From positions 1 through 14,940 of the forward strand of contig JAAVHM010000026.1 in NCBI GenBank assembly GCA_014799675.1: a stretch of 14,940 bases of DNA, read 5' to 3'. Both the position numbers and the translations under genes were made by a program. Positions within the stretch are counted from its first letter, which is position 1, and each line of letters opens with the position of its first letter. Below are positions 6,031 through 12,628 of the stretch, one piece after another. The notes under the pieces were generated by a model, which saw only the letters and a program-made list of their open reading frames with translations, did no database searches and was not told the origin of the DNA. Origin of the DNA: Ruminococcus sp. (GTDB taxonomy: Bacteria > Bacillota > Clostridia > Oscillospirales > Ruminococcaceae).

Positions 6031-8391
6031 ATGGACAGACGGCTTAATATAGGACTTTTGATCAGTCACCTTGAGGACGACTTCGCTTCTGCGGTGTGCC
6101 GCGGGGCTATCATAGGCGCAAAGGAAATCGACGCTAACTTGTTCATTATCCCCGGAAGATACATAGAAGGGCATTATGCTGATAAAAAACGAACCGAATA
6201 CGAGTATCAGTACAATACATTGTTTTCATATGCTTTCCCCGAGGATATAGACGTTATACTTATTCTGATAGGCACTATAGGAAACTCCCTTTCCGAGGAG
6301 AGAAAGCTTGAATTTTTGAAGAGATTTGAGGGTATCCCCGTTATCACTCTTGCCTGCGAGCTGGAGGGGTATCCCTCGGTGTACTTTGACAACAAAAGCG
6401 GTCTGAAGGACTGCATTGAACACATTATAACAGAGCACAACCGCAAAAGGATAGGCTTTGTAAGCGGTCCGAAAACAAACGACGACGCAAACGAGCGTCT
6501 GGGCGTTTACCGTGAAGTCCTCGAAAAGCACAATATACCCGTTGTTGAGGACAGGATAGCTTACGGAAGATTTTCTCCCTACAGTCAGGAGGTCGTAAGA
6601 GAGCTTCTTGACCGCTGTCCCGACCTGGAGGCAATAATTTTTGCCAACGACGCTATGATAGTGGGCGCATACGAGGTCTTTCAGGAGCGCGGCATTGAAG
6701 TCGGCAAGGATATTTTGGTCACGGGCTTTGACGACTCTCCCGTTGCGGCTACTCTCACTCCTCCCCTTACCACAGTTAATGCGGATGCCGCCGAGCTTGG
6801 CTACGACGCCGTTCTGGAATGCCTTAAATTAATTGACGGACTTCCTCTTGAAAGCAGGATAGTTCTTTCCTCAATGGTCAAGAGAAAATCCTGCGGGTGC
6901 AAGTCGGATATCAGCGACAAGGGTACGTACGACGACCCGTTCGTGTTCAACCATAACTGGTGCAAAACTGACGCCCAGACCATTGCCGCAATCACAAAAT
7001 ATCTTTTTGACAATTATAAAACAAGCAGCAGCATAACAGAGATAAAGTCCTCCTTTATCGAATATTTCAGGAACGTTTTCAAAAAGCTCCAATCGGACGA
7101 CAAGGGCGGAATAACCCTTACCGACGAGGCAAAAGAGTACATTCCCTCGGGCTTTGAGGAGCTTCTCGAAATGGATAAGGTCATGAAATACGTTGACCAT
7201 AACAAGCTATGCAACATAGTGTCCTACTTGAATCAGCGCTTTGCGGCGGGAATTGGCAATAACAGTGACAAAAGGGCTCTTACCTCGATTTTTGTCGGAA
7301 TGTATCAGATAATCATGCGGGCTGTTGTAAAGCACAGCGGCAACCGTATAGACGATCTGGAATTCCTTACATGGCAGTCGAACTCTATCACAAAGGATAT
7401 GCTTCTTTTCGACAGCTATGACGACGAGGGGTACGGCTCTGTTTCTGACAAGCTTCTGCGGCTCAATATGGCAAGCAGTTATTTGTATGTTTTCCCCGAT
7501 ACCGTTACTCTTAAAAGCAACGAGGAATGGATACCTCCATCAAGGGTTCTGTTAAAGTCCTACCACAACAAGGACGTTATGGAGGTCATTCCCGCGGAGG
7601 AGCAGGAAATTTCGGTGAGAAACCTTTTCAACCACAAATATATCCCCACCGACAGGCGTGTGACAATGGTTCTGTCCACGATATTTTTGAACGCAGACCA
7701 TTACGGACTTTTCCTCTGCGAATTGGAATATGATTATTTCTACTACATAAGCTCACTGACGGCTCAGCTTTGCGCGGCAATGAAAATACTGCGGCTTATT
7801 CAGGACAAGGAGGCCATTCGTCTGGAGCTGGAAGAGACCCTTATGCAGATAAAGGAGAAGAATTTGCAGCTTGACGCAATTTCAAAAATTGACGAGCTTA
7901 CAGGCGTTTACAACCGCCGAGGATTTTTCGCGCAGGCAAGCAGTACTATTTATTCCCCCGTCCGTGAGGGCAAAAGGGCGCTTATCATTTTTGCCGACCT
8001 TGACAGCCTGAAAATTATCAACGACCAGTTCAGCCACGAGGACGGCGACTTTGCAATAAAGAGCGCGGCGAGAATTCTTTCCGACTCGTTCAGAAGCTCC
8101 GACATTATCGGACGTATAGGCGGCGACGAGTTTGCGGCTCTTGCAATGGTTGACAACAGCGGCGGCGAGGACGTTTCAACTATCGTCCGTTCGAGGATAA
8201 CCGCGGCTACGGACAGCTTCAACAAGACCCATGACAAGCCTTATGTTATCCACATGAGCGTGGGCGTTTACCCCTTTGAATGCGGCACGGACGTGGAGCT
8301 TTCAAAAATTCTTGCACAGGCGGACACGGTTCTTTACGAGCAGAAAAAGAAGAAAAAATCCATTCTCCGCAAGGATCTGGAACAGCAATAA
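6031..8391 (+). CDS. LacI-type ligand-binding sensor fused to GGDEF diguanylate cyclase, 786 aa
   Basis: Predicted to make cyclic di-GMP in response to a small ligand. Residues about 5-285 form a periplasmic-binding-like type 1 domain as in LacI/GalR regulators (start NIGLLISHLEDDF, later IGFVSGP, IIFANDAMIVGA and VTGFDDSP), but the DNA-binding helix-turn-helix is absent. There is no signal peptide or membrane helix, so the sensor is cytoplasmic. A linker with CGC follows (about 289-291), then a ~290-residue region of unknown fold, a coiled coil (about 590-620), and a GGDEF domain from about 625. The active-site motif GGDEF is intact (697-701) and an RxxD inhibitory site (RSSD, 688-691) is five residues before it. 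Transcribed alone; a terminator follows directly. Confidence 0.92.
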   Translation: MDRRLNIGLLISHLEDDFASAVCRGAIIGAKEIDANLFIIPGRYIEGHYADKKRTEYEYQYNTLFSYAFPEDIDVILILIGTIGNSLSEERKLEFLKRFEGIPVITLACELEGYPSVYFDNKSGLKDCIEHIITEHNRKRIGFVSGPKTNDDANERLGVYREVLEKHNIPVVEDRIAYGRFSPYSQEVVRELLDRCPDLEAIIFANDAMIVGAYEVFQERGIEVGKDILVTGFDDSPVAATLTPPLTTVNADAAELGYDAVLECLKLIDGLPLESRIVLSSMVKRKSCGCKSDISDKGTYDDPFVFNHNWCKTDAQTIAAITKYLFDNYKTSSSITEIKSSFIEYFRNVFKKLQSDDKGGITLTDEAKEYIPSGFEELLEMDKVMKYVDHNKLCNIVSYLNQRFAAGIGNNSDKRALTSIFVGMYQIIMRAVVKHSGNRIDDLEFLTWQSNSITKDMLLFDSYDDEGYGSVSDKLLRLNMASSYLYVFPDTVTLKSNEEWIPPSRVLLKSYHNKDVMEVIPAEEQEISVRNLFNHKYIPTDRRVTMVLSTIFLNADHYGLFLCELEYDYFYYISSLTAQLCAAMKILRLIQDKEAIRLELEETLMQIKEKNLQLDAISKIDELTGVYNRRGFFAQASSTIYSPVREGKRALIIFADLDSLKIINDQFSHEDGDFAIKSAARILSDSFRSSDIIGRIGGDEFAALAMVDNSGGEDVSTIVRSRITAATDSFNKTHDKPYVIHMSVGVYPFECGTDVELSKILAQADTVLYEQKKKKKSILRKDLEQQ

Positions 8392-8395
8392 TTGA

Positions 8396-8434
8396 AAAAT
8401 GCCGTTTGGTAAATTACCGAACGGCATTTTAAAA
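8396..8434 (+). terminator. Terminator after the GGDEF gene
   Basis: AAAATGCCGTTTGGT pairs with ACCGAACGGCATTTT (one G-T pair) around a 5-base loop, followed by further A/T. It begins five bases after the stop codon. The A- and T-flanks make it potentially active in both directions. Confidence 0.88.
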
Positions 8435-8450
8435 TTTAATACAAACAAAT

Positions 8451-8520
8451 TTTGTAGGGGCGGGGTTTCCCCGCCCAATTTTGCGGAACAGCGGGACGGG
8501 AAACCCGTCCCCTACAAAAA
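8451..8520. repeat. GTAGGGGCGGGG…CCCCTAC palindromic repeat (family A relative)
   Basis: A 70-bp unit with ends TTTGTAGGGG and CCCCTACAAA, containing GGGGTTTCCCC and GACGGGAAACCCGTC inner palindromes. The ends match those of family A, but the interior is different. It lies between two convergent terminators and its right end supplies the A-run used as the T-tail of the rpsT terminator. Confidence 0.8.
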
Positions 8521-8540
8521 GCCGCCCTCAACAGGACGGC
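8516..8540 (-). terminator. Terminator of rpsT
   Basis: On the minus strand, GCCGTCCT pairs with AGGGCGGC (one G-T pair), loop of 4, followed by five T. It lies 28 bases after the rpsT stop codon. Confidence 0.85.
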
Positions 8541-8567
8541 TTACTTTTGCTGTAAAAAAATATTCGC

Positions 8568-8831
8568 TTAGAGCTTGGTAGCGTTGAGCTTCTTAGCAAG
8601 CTGGGACTTCTTTCTTGCAGCCGCATTCTTGTGAATGATATTCTTAGCGGCAGCCTGATCGACCTTCTTGATAGCAAGACGGATAGCAGCCTCGCTGTCC
8701 TGTGACTTTGCCGCGCAGGCAGCGTCAGCCTTTTTGAGAACAGTCTTAAGGTTGGACTTTACAGCCTTGTTCTGCATAGTCTTGGTGTTGATCACCTTTA
8801 CTCTTTTCTTTGCGGATTTAATGTTAGGCAT
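8568..8831 (-). CDS. rpsT: 30S ribosomal protein S20 (bS20), 87 aa
   Basis: Small, very basic protein of the small ribosomal subunit, which binds 16S rRNA during early assembly. The sequence is typical: it starts PNIKSAKKRVKV, has alternating Lys/Ala helices, and contains the conserved IHKNAAARKKSQLAKKLN near the end. The length of 87 residues is normal. The ATG at 8831 has AAGGAGAG at good spacing. It is monocistronic, with its own promoter (9005-9033), a leader of about 150 bases containing two strong hairpins, and an intrinsic terminator. It faces the GGDEF gene convergently. Confidence 0.97.
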   Translation of the reverse strand: MPNIKSAKKRVKVINTKTMQNKAVKSNLKTVLKKADAACAAKSQDSEAAIRLAIKKVDQAAAKNIIHKNAAARKKSQLAKKLNATKL

Positions 8832-8845
8832 AATAACTCTCCTTA

Positions 8846-8998
8846 TAAATCTTTTTTACGTTAATATATTATCAGCAAGGCAGAACCCGACACGGGCGGT
8901 TCTGCCGCATACGGACGCAATGACCCCGTCCGTGTTCATGCTCCGCATCGGATTGACAGTACGGCTGCCCTAACCAAAGCCTCACATGAAAAAGCCTA
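8846..8998 (-). promoter_or_regulatory. Structured 5' leader of rpsT
   Basis: About 150 bases of transcript precede the ribosome binding site. Two hairpins are clear: 8911-8933 (ACGGACG with CGTCCGT) and 8879-8906 (nine perfect pairs, GGCAGAACC with GGTTCTGCC). There is no T-run after either, so control, if any, would act on translation or stability. Ribosomal protein leaders are often autoregulatory; here that is inference from structure and position only. Confidence 0.55.
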
Positions 8999-9004
8999 AA
9001 TATA

Positions 9005-9033
9005 ATATTACCATTTTTTCGTACTTTTTTCAA
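9005..9033 (-). promoter_or_regulatory. Promoter of rpsT
   Basis: On the minus strand: -35 TTGAAA (9028-9033), 17-base spacer, -10 TAATAT (9005-9010). Confidence 0.7.
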
Positions 9034-9107
9034 TAGGCAACTTAAAAAAATGCAGAAAATTTTTCAGCAAAAATTTGCCTATTTTGCACAAAGCGGGGAA
9101 CGCCCCG

Positions 9108-9178
9108 CGGCGGTGTTCTACCCCAAAGCATGATATTACGACACTTTATTTTGTCAAGCCCCTATCAAGGGGCGGGGG
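9108..9178 (-). repeat. Family B intergenic repeat, copy B2 (reversed)
   Basis: Reverse-strand copy of the 5726-5807 element. Its terminal 24 bases (9154-9177) are the exact reverse complement of 9225-9248 in copy B3, so the two form a head-to-head inverted pair around a 47-base centre. A GCGGGG-GCCCCGC hairpin (9093-9109) abuts its other end. Confidence 0.88.
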
Positions 9179-9224
9179 AGATATTGCGGCTTTTTGTATG
9201 GGAATGCGGACATATCGGCAATTT

Positions 9225-9306
9225 CCCCGCCCCTTGATAGGGGCTTGATCAAGGCAAGTGTTTTTGTATTTAACTTTGGGGTAGAACACCGCTGCACGCG
9301 CAGTGC
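9225..9306 (+). repeat. Family B intergenic repeat, copy B3
   Basis: Plus-strand copy, CCCCGCCCCTTGATAGGGG to GGGGTAGAACACCGCTGCACGCGCAG. It is followed by a second GCACGCACAGCGC stretch. It forms an inverted pair with B2. The 9034-9398 stretch holds only these repeats and A/T-rich sequence; no gene is supported there. Confidence 0.88.
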
Positions 9307-9398
9307 CGCACGCACAGCGCTGTTATGCAAGTTGTACAAAAATATCAAAGAGTTTACCGACAGGTTTAACAAAGTTGTGCAGATTGTTCAAAAACACT

Positions 9399-9426
9399 TT
9401 GACAAATCTGCATTTTGTGGTACAAT
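9399..9426 (+). promoter_or_regulatory. Promoter of the minD-mgsA operon
   Basis: -35 TTGACA (9399-9404), 16-base spacer, -10 TACAAT (9421-9426). It lies 173 bases before the minD-like start, leaving a long untranslated leader. Confidence 0.8.
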
Positions 9427-9432
9427 ATAAAG

Positions 9433-9590
9433 TAGGTAAAATTTCTGTAATACCGGTATCAAATCAAAAAGCTTAAAAAAATCAGGTAAAAACAGGAAAG
9501 ACTTCCGCTGTTTGCGCGGCTTTGGTTGCTTTTTTGATTTGAGCTCGGGATAAGGAATGCTGTTTGTTTTTCGGCATACACCTTGAAAGG
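9433..9590 (+). promoter_or_regulatory. Long structured leader ahead of the MinD-like gene
   Basis: A 14-bp stem is formed by TCAAATCAAAAAGC (9459-9472) and GCTTTTTTGATTTGA (9528-9542, one bulged T). It encloses a smaller hairpin (AACAG with CTGTT, 9491-9512). A further weak hairpin, ATGCTG with CGGCAT, lies at about 9557-9577. The ribosome binding site AAAGGAG follows. No known riboswitch core was recognised. It may be a cis-regulatory or stabilising leader. Confidence 0.5.
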
Positions 9591-9598
9591 AGTTTCTT

Positions 9599-10345
9599 AT
9601 GTCAAAAATTATTGCTATTACTTCCGGTAAGGGAGGCACAGGTAAATCCTCTATCTGCTCGGAGCTTGGCTTTGCCCTCGCAAAGCAGGGTCACAGAACT
9701 CTTATAATCGAGCTGGATTTCGGACTTCGCTGCCTCGACATTATGCTCGGCGTTAAGGATGATATCAAATATGATTTAGGTTCGGTCCTCAATGGGGAAT
9801 GTGATATTTACAAGGCTACAACTCAGGTCAAGTTGGCAAGCAACCTCAGCATTGTCTGCGCCCCCGAAGACCCGTTTGCAAAGATTGACGCGGAGACTAT
9901 TTCAAATATCTGCAACGAAATGAGAAAATATTACGAATACATAATAGTTGACACCTCCGCGGGTACTAACGAGAGCGTTTTTGACGTTGTGGAACAGTCC
10001 GACCTTATTCTGATAAATACGACCCCCGACCCTATATGCGTCCGCGACGCAAGGCTTATGTCCGACGAGTTCTACAAGAGGGGCAATAAGAAGCAGCGCC
10101 TTATCATCAACAAGGTAGACCCCGATATTTTCAAGGCTGATATTATTGTCGATCTGGACAATATCATCGACACAATAGGCGTTCAGCTTATCGGCGTTAT
10201 CCCCAGCGATAACGAGGTGGTAATTTCCACGGGAAAGGGTATCCCGCTTCCCTCCACGTCCCTTGCGTTCAGAGCCTTTGACGCTATTTCCAAGAGAATC
10301 AAGGGCGAGGATATTCCCCTTAGCTTTAAGGTACTTCTGCAATAA
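9599..10345 (+). CDS. minD: MinD-like ParA-family ATPase, 248 aa
   Basis: Deviant Walker A ATPase of the MinD/ParA group, which in MinD controls division-site placement at the membrane. Deviant Walker A GKGGTGKS (10-17) keeps both Lys11 and Lys16. Switch I reads ELDFGLRCLDIMLG (38-51), against DxDIGLRNLD in MinD, so the first Asp is Glu. Switch II is VDTSAG (117-122) instead of VD[CS]PAG. The C-terminal end, DIPLSFKVLLQ, shows no strong basic amphipathic helix like the MinD membrane anchor. No minC or minE is present in the window. MinD is the best match; a specialised MinD-like protein is possible. mgsA lies 107 bases downstream. Confidence 0.82.
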   Translation: MSKIIAITSGKGGTGKSSICSELGFALAKQGHRTLIIELDFGLRCLDIMLGVKDDIKYDLGSVLNGECDIYKATTQVKLASNLSIVCAPEDPFAKIDAETISNICNEMRKYYEYIIVDTSAGTNESVFDVVEQSDLILINTTPDPICVRDARLMSDEFYKRGNKKQRLIINKVDPDIFKADIIVDLDNIIDTIGVQLIGVIPSDNEVVISTGKGIPLPSTSLAFRAFDAISKRIKGEDIPLSFKVLLQ

Positions 10346-10371
10346 AAATAAGAATTTCCGGCAAAAAATTT

Positions 10372-10398
10372 CTTGCCTCTTGCCTCTTGCTTCTTTTT
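10372..10398 (+). repeat. 7-bp tandem repeat between minD and mgsA
   Basis: CTTGCCT, CTTGCCT, CTTGCTT, then CTTTTT. Preceded by GGCAA, which can pair with TTGCC, so with the T-rich end this may act as a weak terminator or processing site between the two genes. Same 7-bp period as the elements at 892, 1142, 10854, 11201 and 13933. Confidence 0.75.
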
Positions 10399-10452
10399 CA
10401 CGCAGTACGGGGTGATTGTGCAGCTTATTCTGATAGGAGAGGATTGAGAAAA

Positions 10453-10854
10453 ATGAACATAGCTATAATTGCACACGATTCAAAAAAGGAACTTTTGGTG
10501 CAGTTCTGCATTGCGTACTGCGGCATTTTGTCACGGCATAATCTTTGCGCCACAGGTACTACAGGAAAAATGGTCGCTCAGGCGACGGGACTTAACATTC
10601 AGCGGTATCTTAGCGGCTCACAGGGCGGAGCGCAGCAGATAAGCGCAAGAATTTCCTGCAATGAAATAGACCTGCTCCTGTTTTTCAGAGACCCTCTCAC
10701 GCCGAAAGCACATGAGCCGAATGAAAGCGACCTGCTCAGGCTTTGCGACGTTCACAATATTCCCGTGGGTACTAACATAGCCACGGCGGAAGCGCTTATA
10801 CACGCTCTTGAGCGCGGCGACCTTGACTGGCGTCAGATCGTTAATCCCGCTTGA
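10453..10854 (+). CDS. mgsA: Methylglyoxal synthase homologue with two catalytic Asp replaced, 133 aa
   Basis: Clear member of the methylglyoxal synthase family, which converts dihydroxyacetone phosphate to methylglyoxal and phosphate in the cytoplasm. Family hallmarks: IAHDSKK (6-12), ATGTTGK (33-39), FFRDPLT (77-83) and LLRLCDVHNIPV. Length is normal. By gapless comparison with E. coli MgsA (offset 11), His19, Asp20, Asp91 and His98 are kept (8, 9, 80, 87), but Asp71 of GGDQQ is Ala60 (GGAQQ) and Asp101 is Asn90 (HEPN). Both are reported catalytic residues. The start at 10453 follows AGGAGAGGA and matches the family's start; an upstream in-frame ATG has no support. The product may be inactive or have a changed role. 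Confidence 0.93.
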   Translation: MNIAIIAHDSKKELLVQFCIAYCGILSRHNLCATGTTGKMVAQATGLNIQRYLSGSQGGAQQISARISCNEIDLLLFFRDPLTPKAHEPNESDLLRLCDVHNIPVGTNIATAEALIHALERGDLDWRQIVNPA

Positions 10855-10895
10855 ATTAATTAATAATTAACAATTAATAATTAATAATTAAATTT
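10854..10895. repeat. A/T-only 7-bp tandem repeat after mgsA
   Basis: Six units: AATTAAT, TAATAAT, TAACAAT, TAATAAT, TAATAAT, TAAATTT. It starts at the last base of the mgsA stop codon. The sequence is nearly self-complementary. Same period as the other heptamer loci. Confidence 0.8.
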
Positions 10896-10931
10896 TAGAA
10901 ATTTCGGAACATTATTATAAAAGCAAATCTA

Positions 10932-10959
10932 TTGACAAAAAATTTTGTAGTAATATTAT
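10932..10959 (+). promoter_or_regulatory. Promoter of the T-box/hisS operon
   Basis: -35 TTGACA (10932-10937), 16-base spacer, -10 TATTAT (10954-10959). Transcription would start near 10966, at the base of the T-box leader. Confidence 0.75.
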
Positions 10960-11187
10960 TCCATAAGCTTTTAAAGGCTTTGACCGGGAGAGTAACAATT
11001 TTTTCGCTCCAAAGAGAGGACGTATGCAGAGTAAATCTGCTTGCTGAAAGCGTCTGTGCGGGAATTTTGCCAAGGACACCCGTGAGCTGCCGTCTGACAA
11101 AGGACGGACGTTCCCCGCGTTAAGGGATAATGAGGTTCGCAAAAGCTTAAGCTTTTACGGATAAATTTGGGTGGTATCACGGTTATT

Positions 11188-11279
11188 CGCCGTCCCTTTT
11201 AGAGGATAGAACTTAGAGGATAGAGGTTAGAAAATCTGTTATCGTAGGTTCGCTTCTTATGGGGCGGTTTTTGTTTTTT
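11188..11279 (+). terminator. T-box attenuator terminator with a 64-base loop
   Basis: CCGTCCC (11190-11196) pairs with GGGGCGG (11261-11267), followed by TTTTTGTTTTTT (11268-11279). The 5' arm overlaps the antiterminator, as in other T-box leaders. The loop is unusually long because it contains the heptamer repeat at 11201-11235. Confidence 0.8.
11201..11235 (+). repeat. 7-bp tandem repeat inside the T-box terminator loop
   Basis: Five units: AGAGGAT, AGAACTT, AGAGGAT, AGAGGTT, AGAAAAT. It sits exactly between the two terminator arms. Confidence 0.8.
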
Positions 11280-11304
11280 CAGTACAATAAAAAGGAGAAT
11301 TATC

Positions 11305-12594
11305 ATGAAAAAATTTTTTGCGGTTATTTTTGCGGCAATTTTTATAGCTGTACTGTTCCCGTTGTATGCAAGTGCGGAGGAAATCAAAGCTCCCACGGTG
11401 CAGTATAAAATTTTAAATCATGATAAGGCATCTTTGAAGTGGAGCAAGGTCGAGGGGGCGGAAAGCTATTATATTTACAAGCGCGATGACAAAACTGGAA
11501 AATACATCAAAAAGTTTGAAGTGAGATCAAATAAGGTCACTTTGAAAAATCTTTCTCCCGATACGGAATATTCATACTCGGTTGTTGCTGTTAAAGGCGG
11601 AGAGAAAAGCAAGTCCTCAAACAAGGTCACTTTTACAACACCGAGTGAGTGGTATTATTCCTGTGACAGGACAGATTGGGAAAATGGATATCAAGGATAC
11701 AGAGAGCATTACGACGGAAGCGGCAGAGAGCAAAATGATATGGGTGTTAATATATTATGGTATAACAAACAGCTATACCATGACGGTTGGATATATTATA
11801 TCGATGTATACGATGAGGAGAGGCGGTATGCGGACGATTATTTTAGCAACACGTTATACAAGGTTAAGAATGACGGAACAGGAAATAAATTTCTATATTC
11901 TTTTTCGGATCAGGATATTGAAAAAATTTACGTGTCTGATAATGATGTTTTTCTGCTTTCACACGGCAAAACAGACTATGATATAAATGATTACGATGGC
12001 TTGTCGGTATATGAGTGCGGCTTGTATAAGATATCGTTAGACGGAAAAGAACATGACAAGCTGTATTTTATGACCGATCCCAAATACTTTCATATCACAA
12101 ATTACATTGTTGATTTTACGGTTACGGCGGACGGAATATACTATGTTGAGTACAGCGAAAAAGAAGGTGTGTTTACAGATAAAGGAACTGTTGAGAAATC
12201 TGATTACTGCTGTAAGCTTTATAAAATGAATACTGACGGAACGGACGTAAAATTTATTGCAACGCTTGACGATTACGGTACGCAGGGCAGATTATCGGAA
12301 AATTCATTGTATTTCCAAAACGATTGCATTTACTATACAACCGAGAGCGACGGTTTCTGTGAGATAAGAAAATTATCTTTAGATACAAATAAAATTGAAC
12401 AGGTATTTCATTGCGATACTAAAATGTTTGATGCGCGTTCGGAATTTATAACAGAATTTATTAACGGATATTTTTACATTGAAGCAAGCAATTTTAATTA
12501 TGACACACACGAATATGAGTATAAATATTACCGCATTAAAGCGGACGGCACGGGCTTGAAAAAGCAGGACAAGCCATTTGAGTGGAAATACTGA
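11305..12594 (+). CDS. Exported FN3-domain protein with propeller-like repeats, 429 aa
   Basis: Secreted or surface protein of unknown role. A signal peptide spans residues 1-24 (basic start, hydrophobic core, ASA cleavage site). A fibronectin type III domain spans about 28-112 (LKWSKVEGAESYYIYK, LSPDTEYSYSVVAV, VTFTTP). From about 125 on there are repeated blocks like DGWIYYIDVYD, LYKVKNDGTG, LYKMNTDGTDVKF and YYRIKADGTGLK, the pattern of DUF5050-type beta-propeller domains. The start has AAGGAGAA at good spacing. It lies between the T-box leader and hisS, so its transcription should respond to tRNA charging. It looks more A/T-rich than hisS, which suggests insertion into the operon. Confidence 0.85.
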   Translation: MKKFFAVIFAAIFIAVLFPLYASAEEIKAPTVQYKILNHDKASLKWSKVEGAESYYIYKRDDKTGKYIKKFEVRSNKVTLKNLSPDTEYSYSVVAVKGGEKSKSSNKVTFTTPSEWYYSCDRTDWENGYQGYREHYDGSGREQNDMGVNILWYNKQLYHDGWIYYIDVYDEERRYADDYFSNTLYKVKNDGTGNKFLYSFSDQDIEKIYVSDNDVFLLSHGKTDYDINDYDGLSVYECGLYKISLDGKEHDKLYFMTDPKYFHITNYIVDFTVTADGIYYVEYSEKEGVFTDKGTVEKSDYCCKLYKMNTDGTDVKFIATLDDYGTQGRLSENSLYFQNDCIYYTTESDGFCEIRKLSLDTNKIEQVFHCDTKMFDARSEFITEFINGYFYIEASNFNYDTHEYEYKYYRIKADGTGLKKQDKPFEWKY

Positions 12595-12628
12595 AATTTA
12601 CCATTATGAATATAAAAGGAGAATGAAA

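Larger units (their letters stand above)
10966..11279 (+). promoter_or_regulatory. T-box riboswitch leader, aspartate-type specifier
   Basis: Senses uncharged tRNA and controls read-through of an attenuator. Stem I features: GGGAGAGTAAC near its base, an AAAGAGAGGACG block, and GCTGAAAGCGTC on the distal side with a small GCAGA/TCTGC hairpin between. The specifier region reads AAGGACACCCGTGAGC; the codon before ACC is GAC (11075-11077), which is Asp. CAC (His) overlaps it at 11077-11079. The T-box antiterminator is TTTGGGTGGTATCACGG (11166-11182), with TGGT as the tRNA acceptor-end contact. The terminator follows at 11188-11279. hisS-aspS is the known target of such leaders; here another gene comes first. 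Confidence 0.92.

Noticed and set aside
8399..8581. 60-aa plus-strand frame after the GGDEF gene
   Set aside because: It consists of the terminator, the GC-rich repeat and the opposite strand of the rpsT terminator; no ribosome binding site.
10387..10452. N-terminal extension of mgsA from an ATG at 10387
   Set aside because: It adds 22 residues with no family match and lacks a ribosome binding site; MNIAIIAHD at 10453 matches the family start.
10666..10734. Sequencing error or frameshift as the cause of the altered MgsA residues
   Set aside because: The frame is continuous and matches the family on both sides of each change; GCG for Asp needs two base changes, so a single read error does not explain it.
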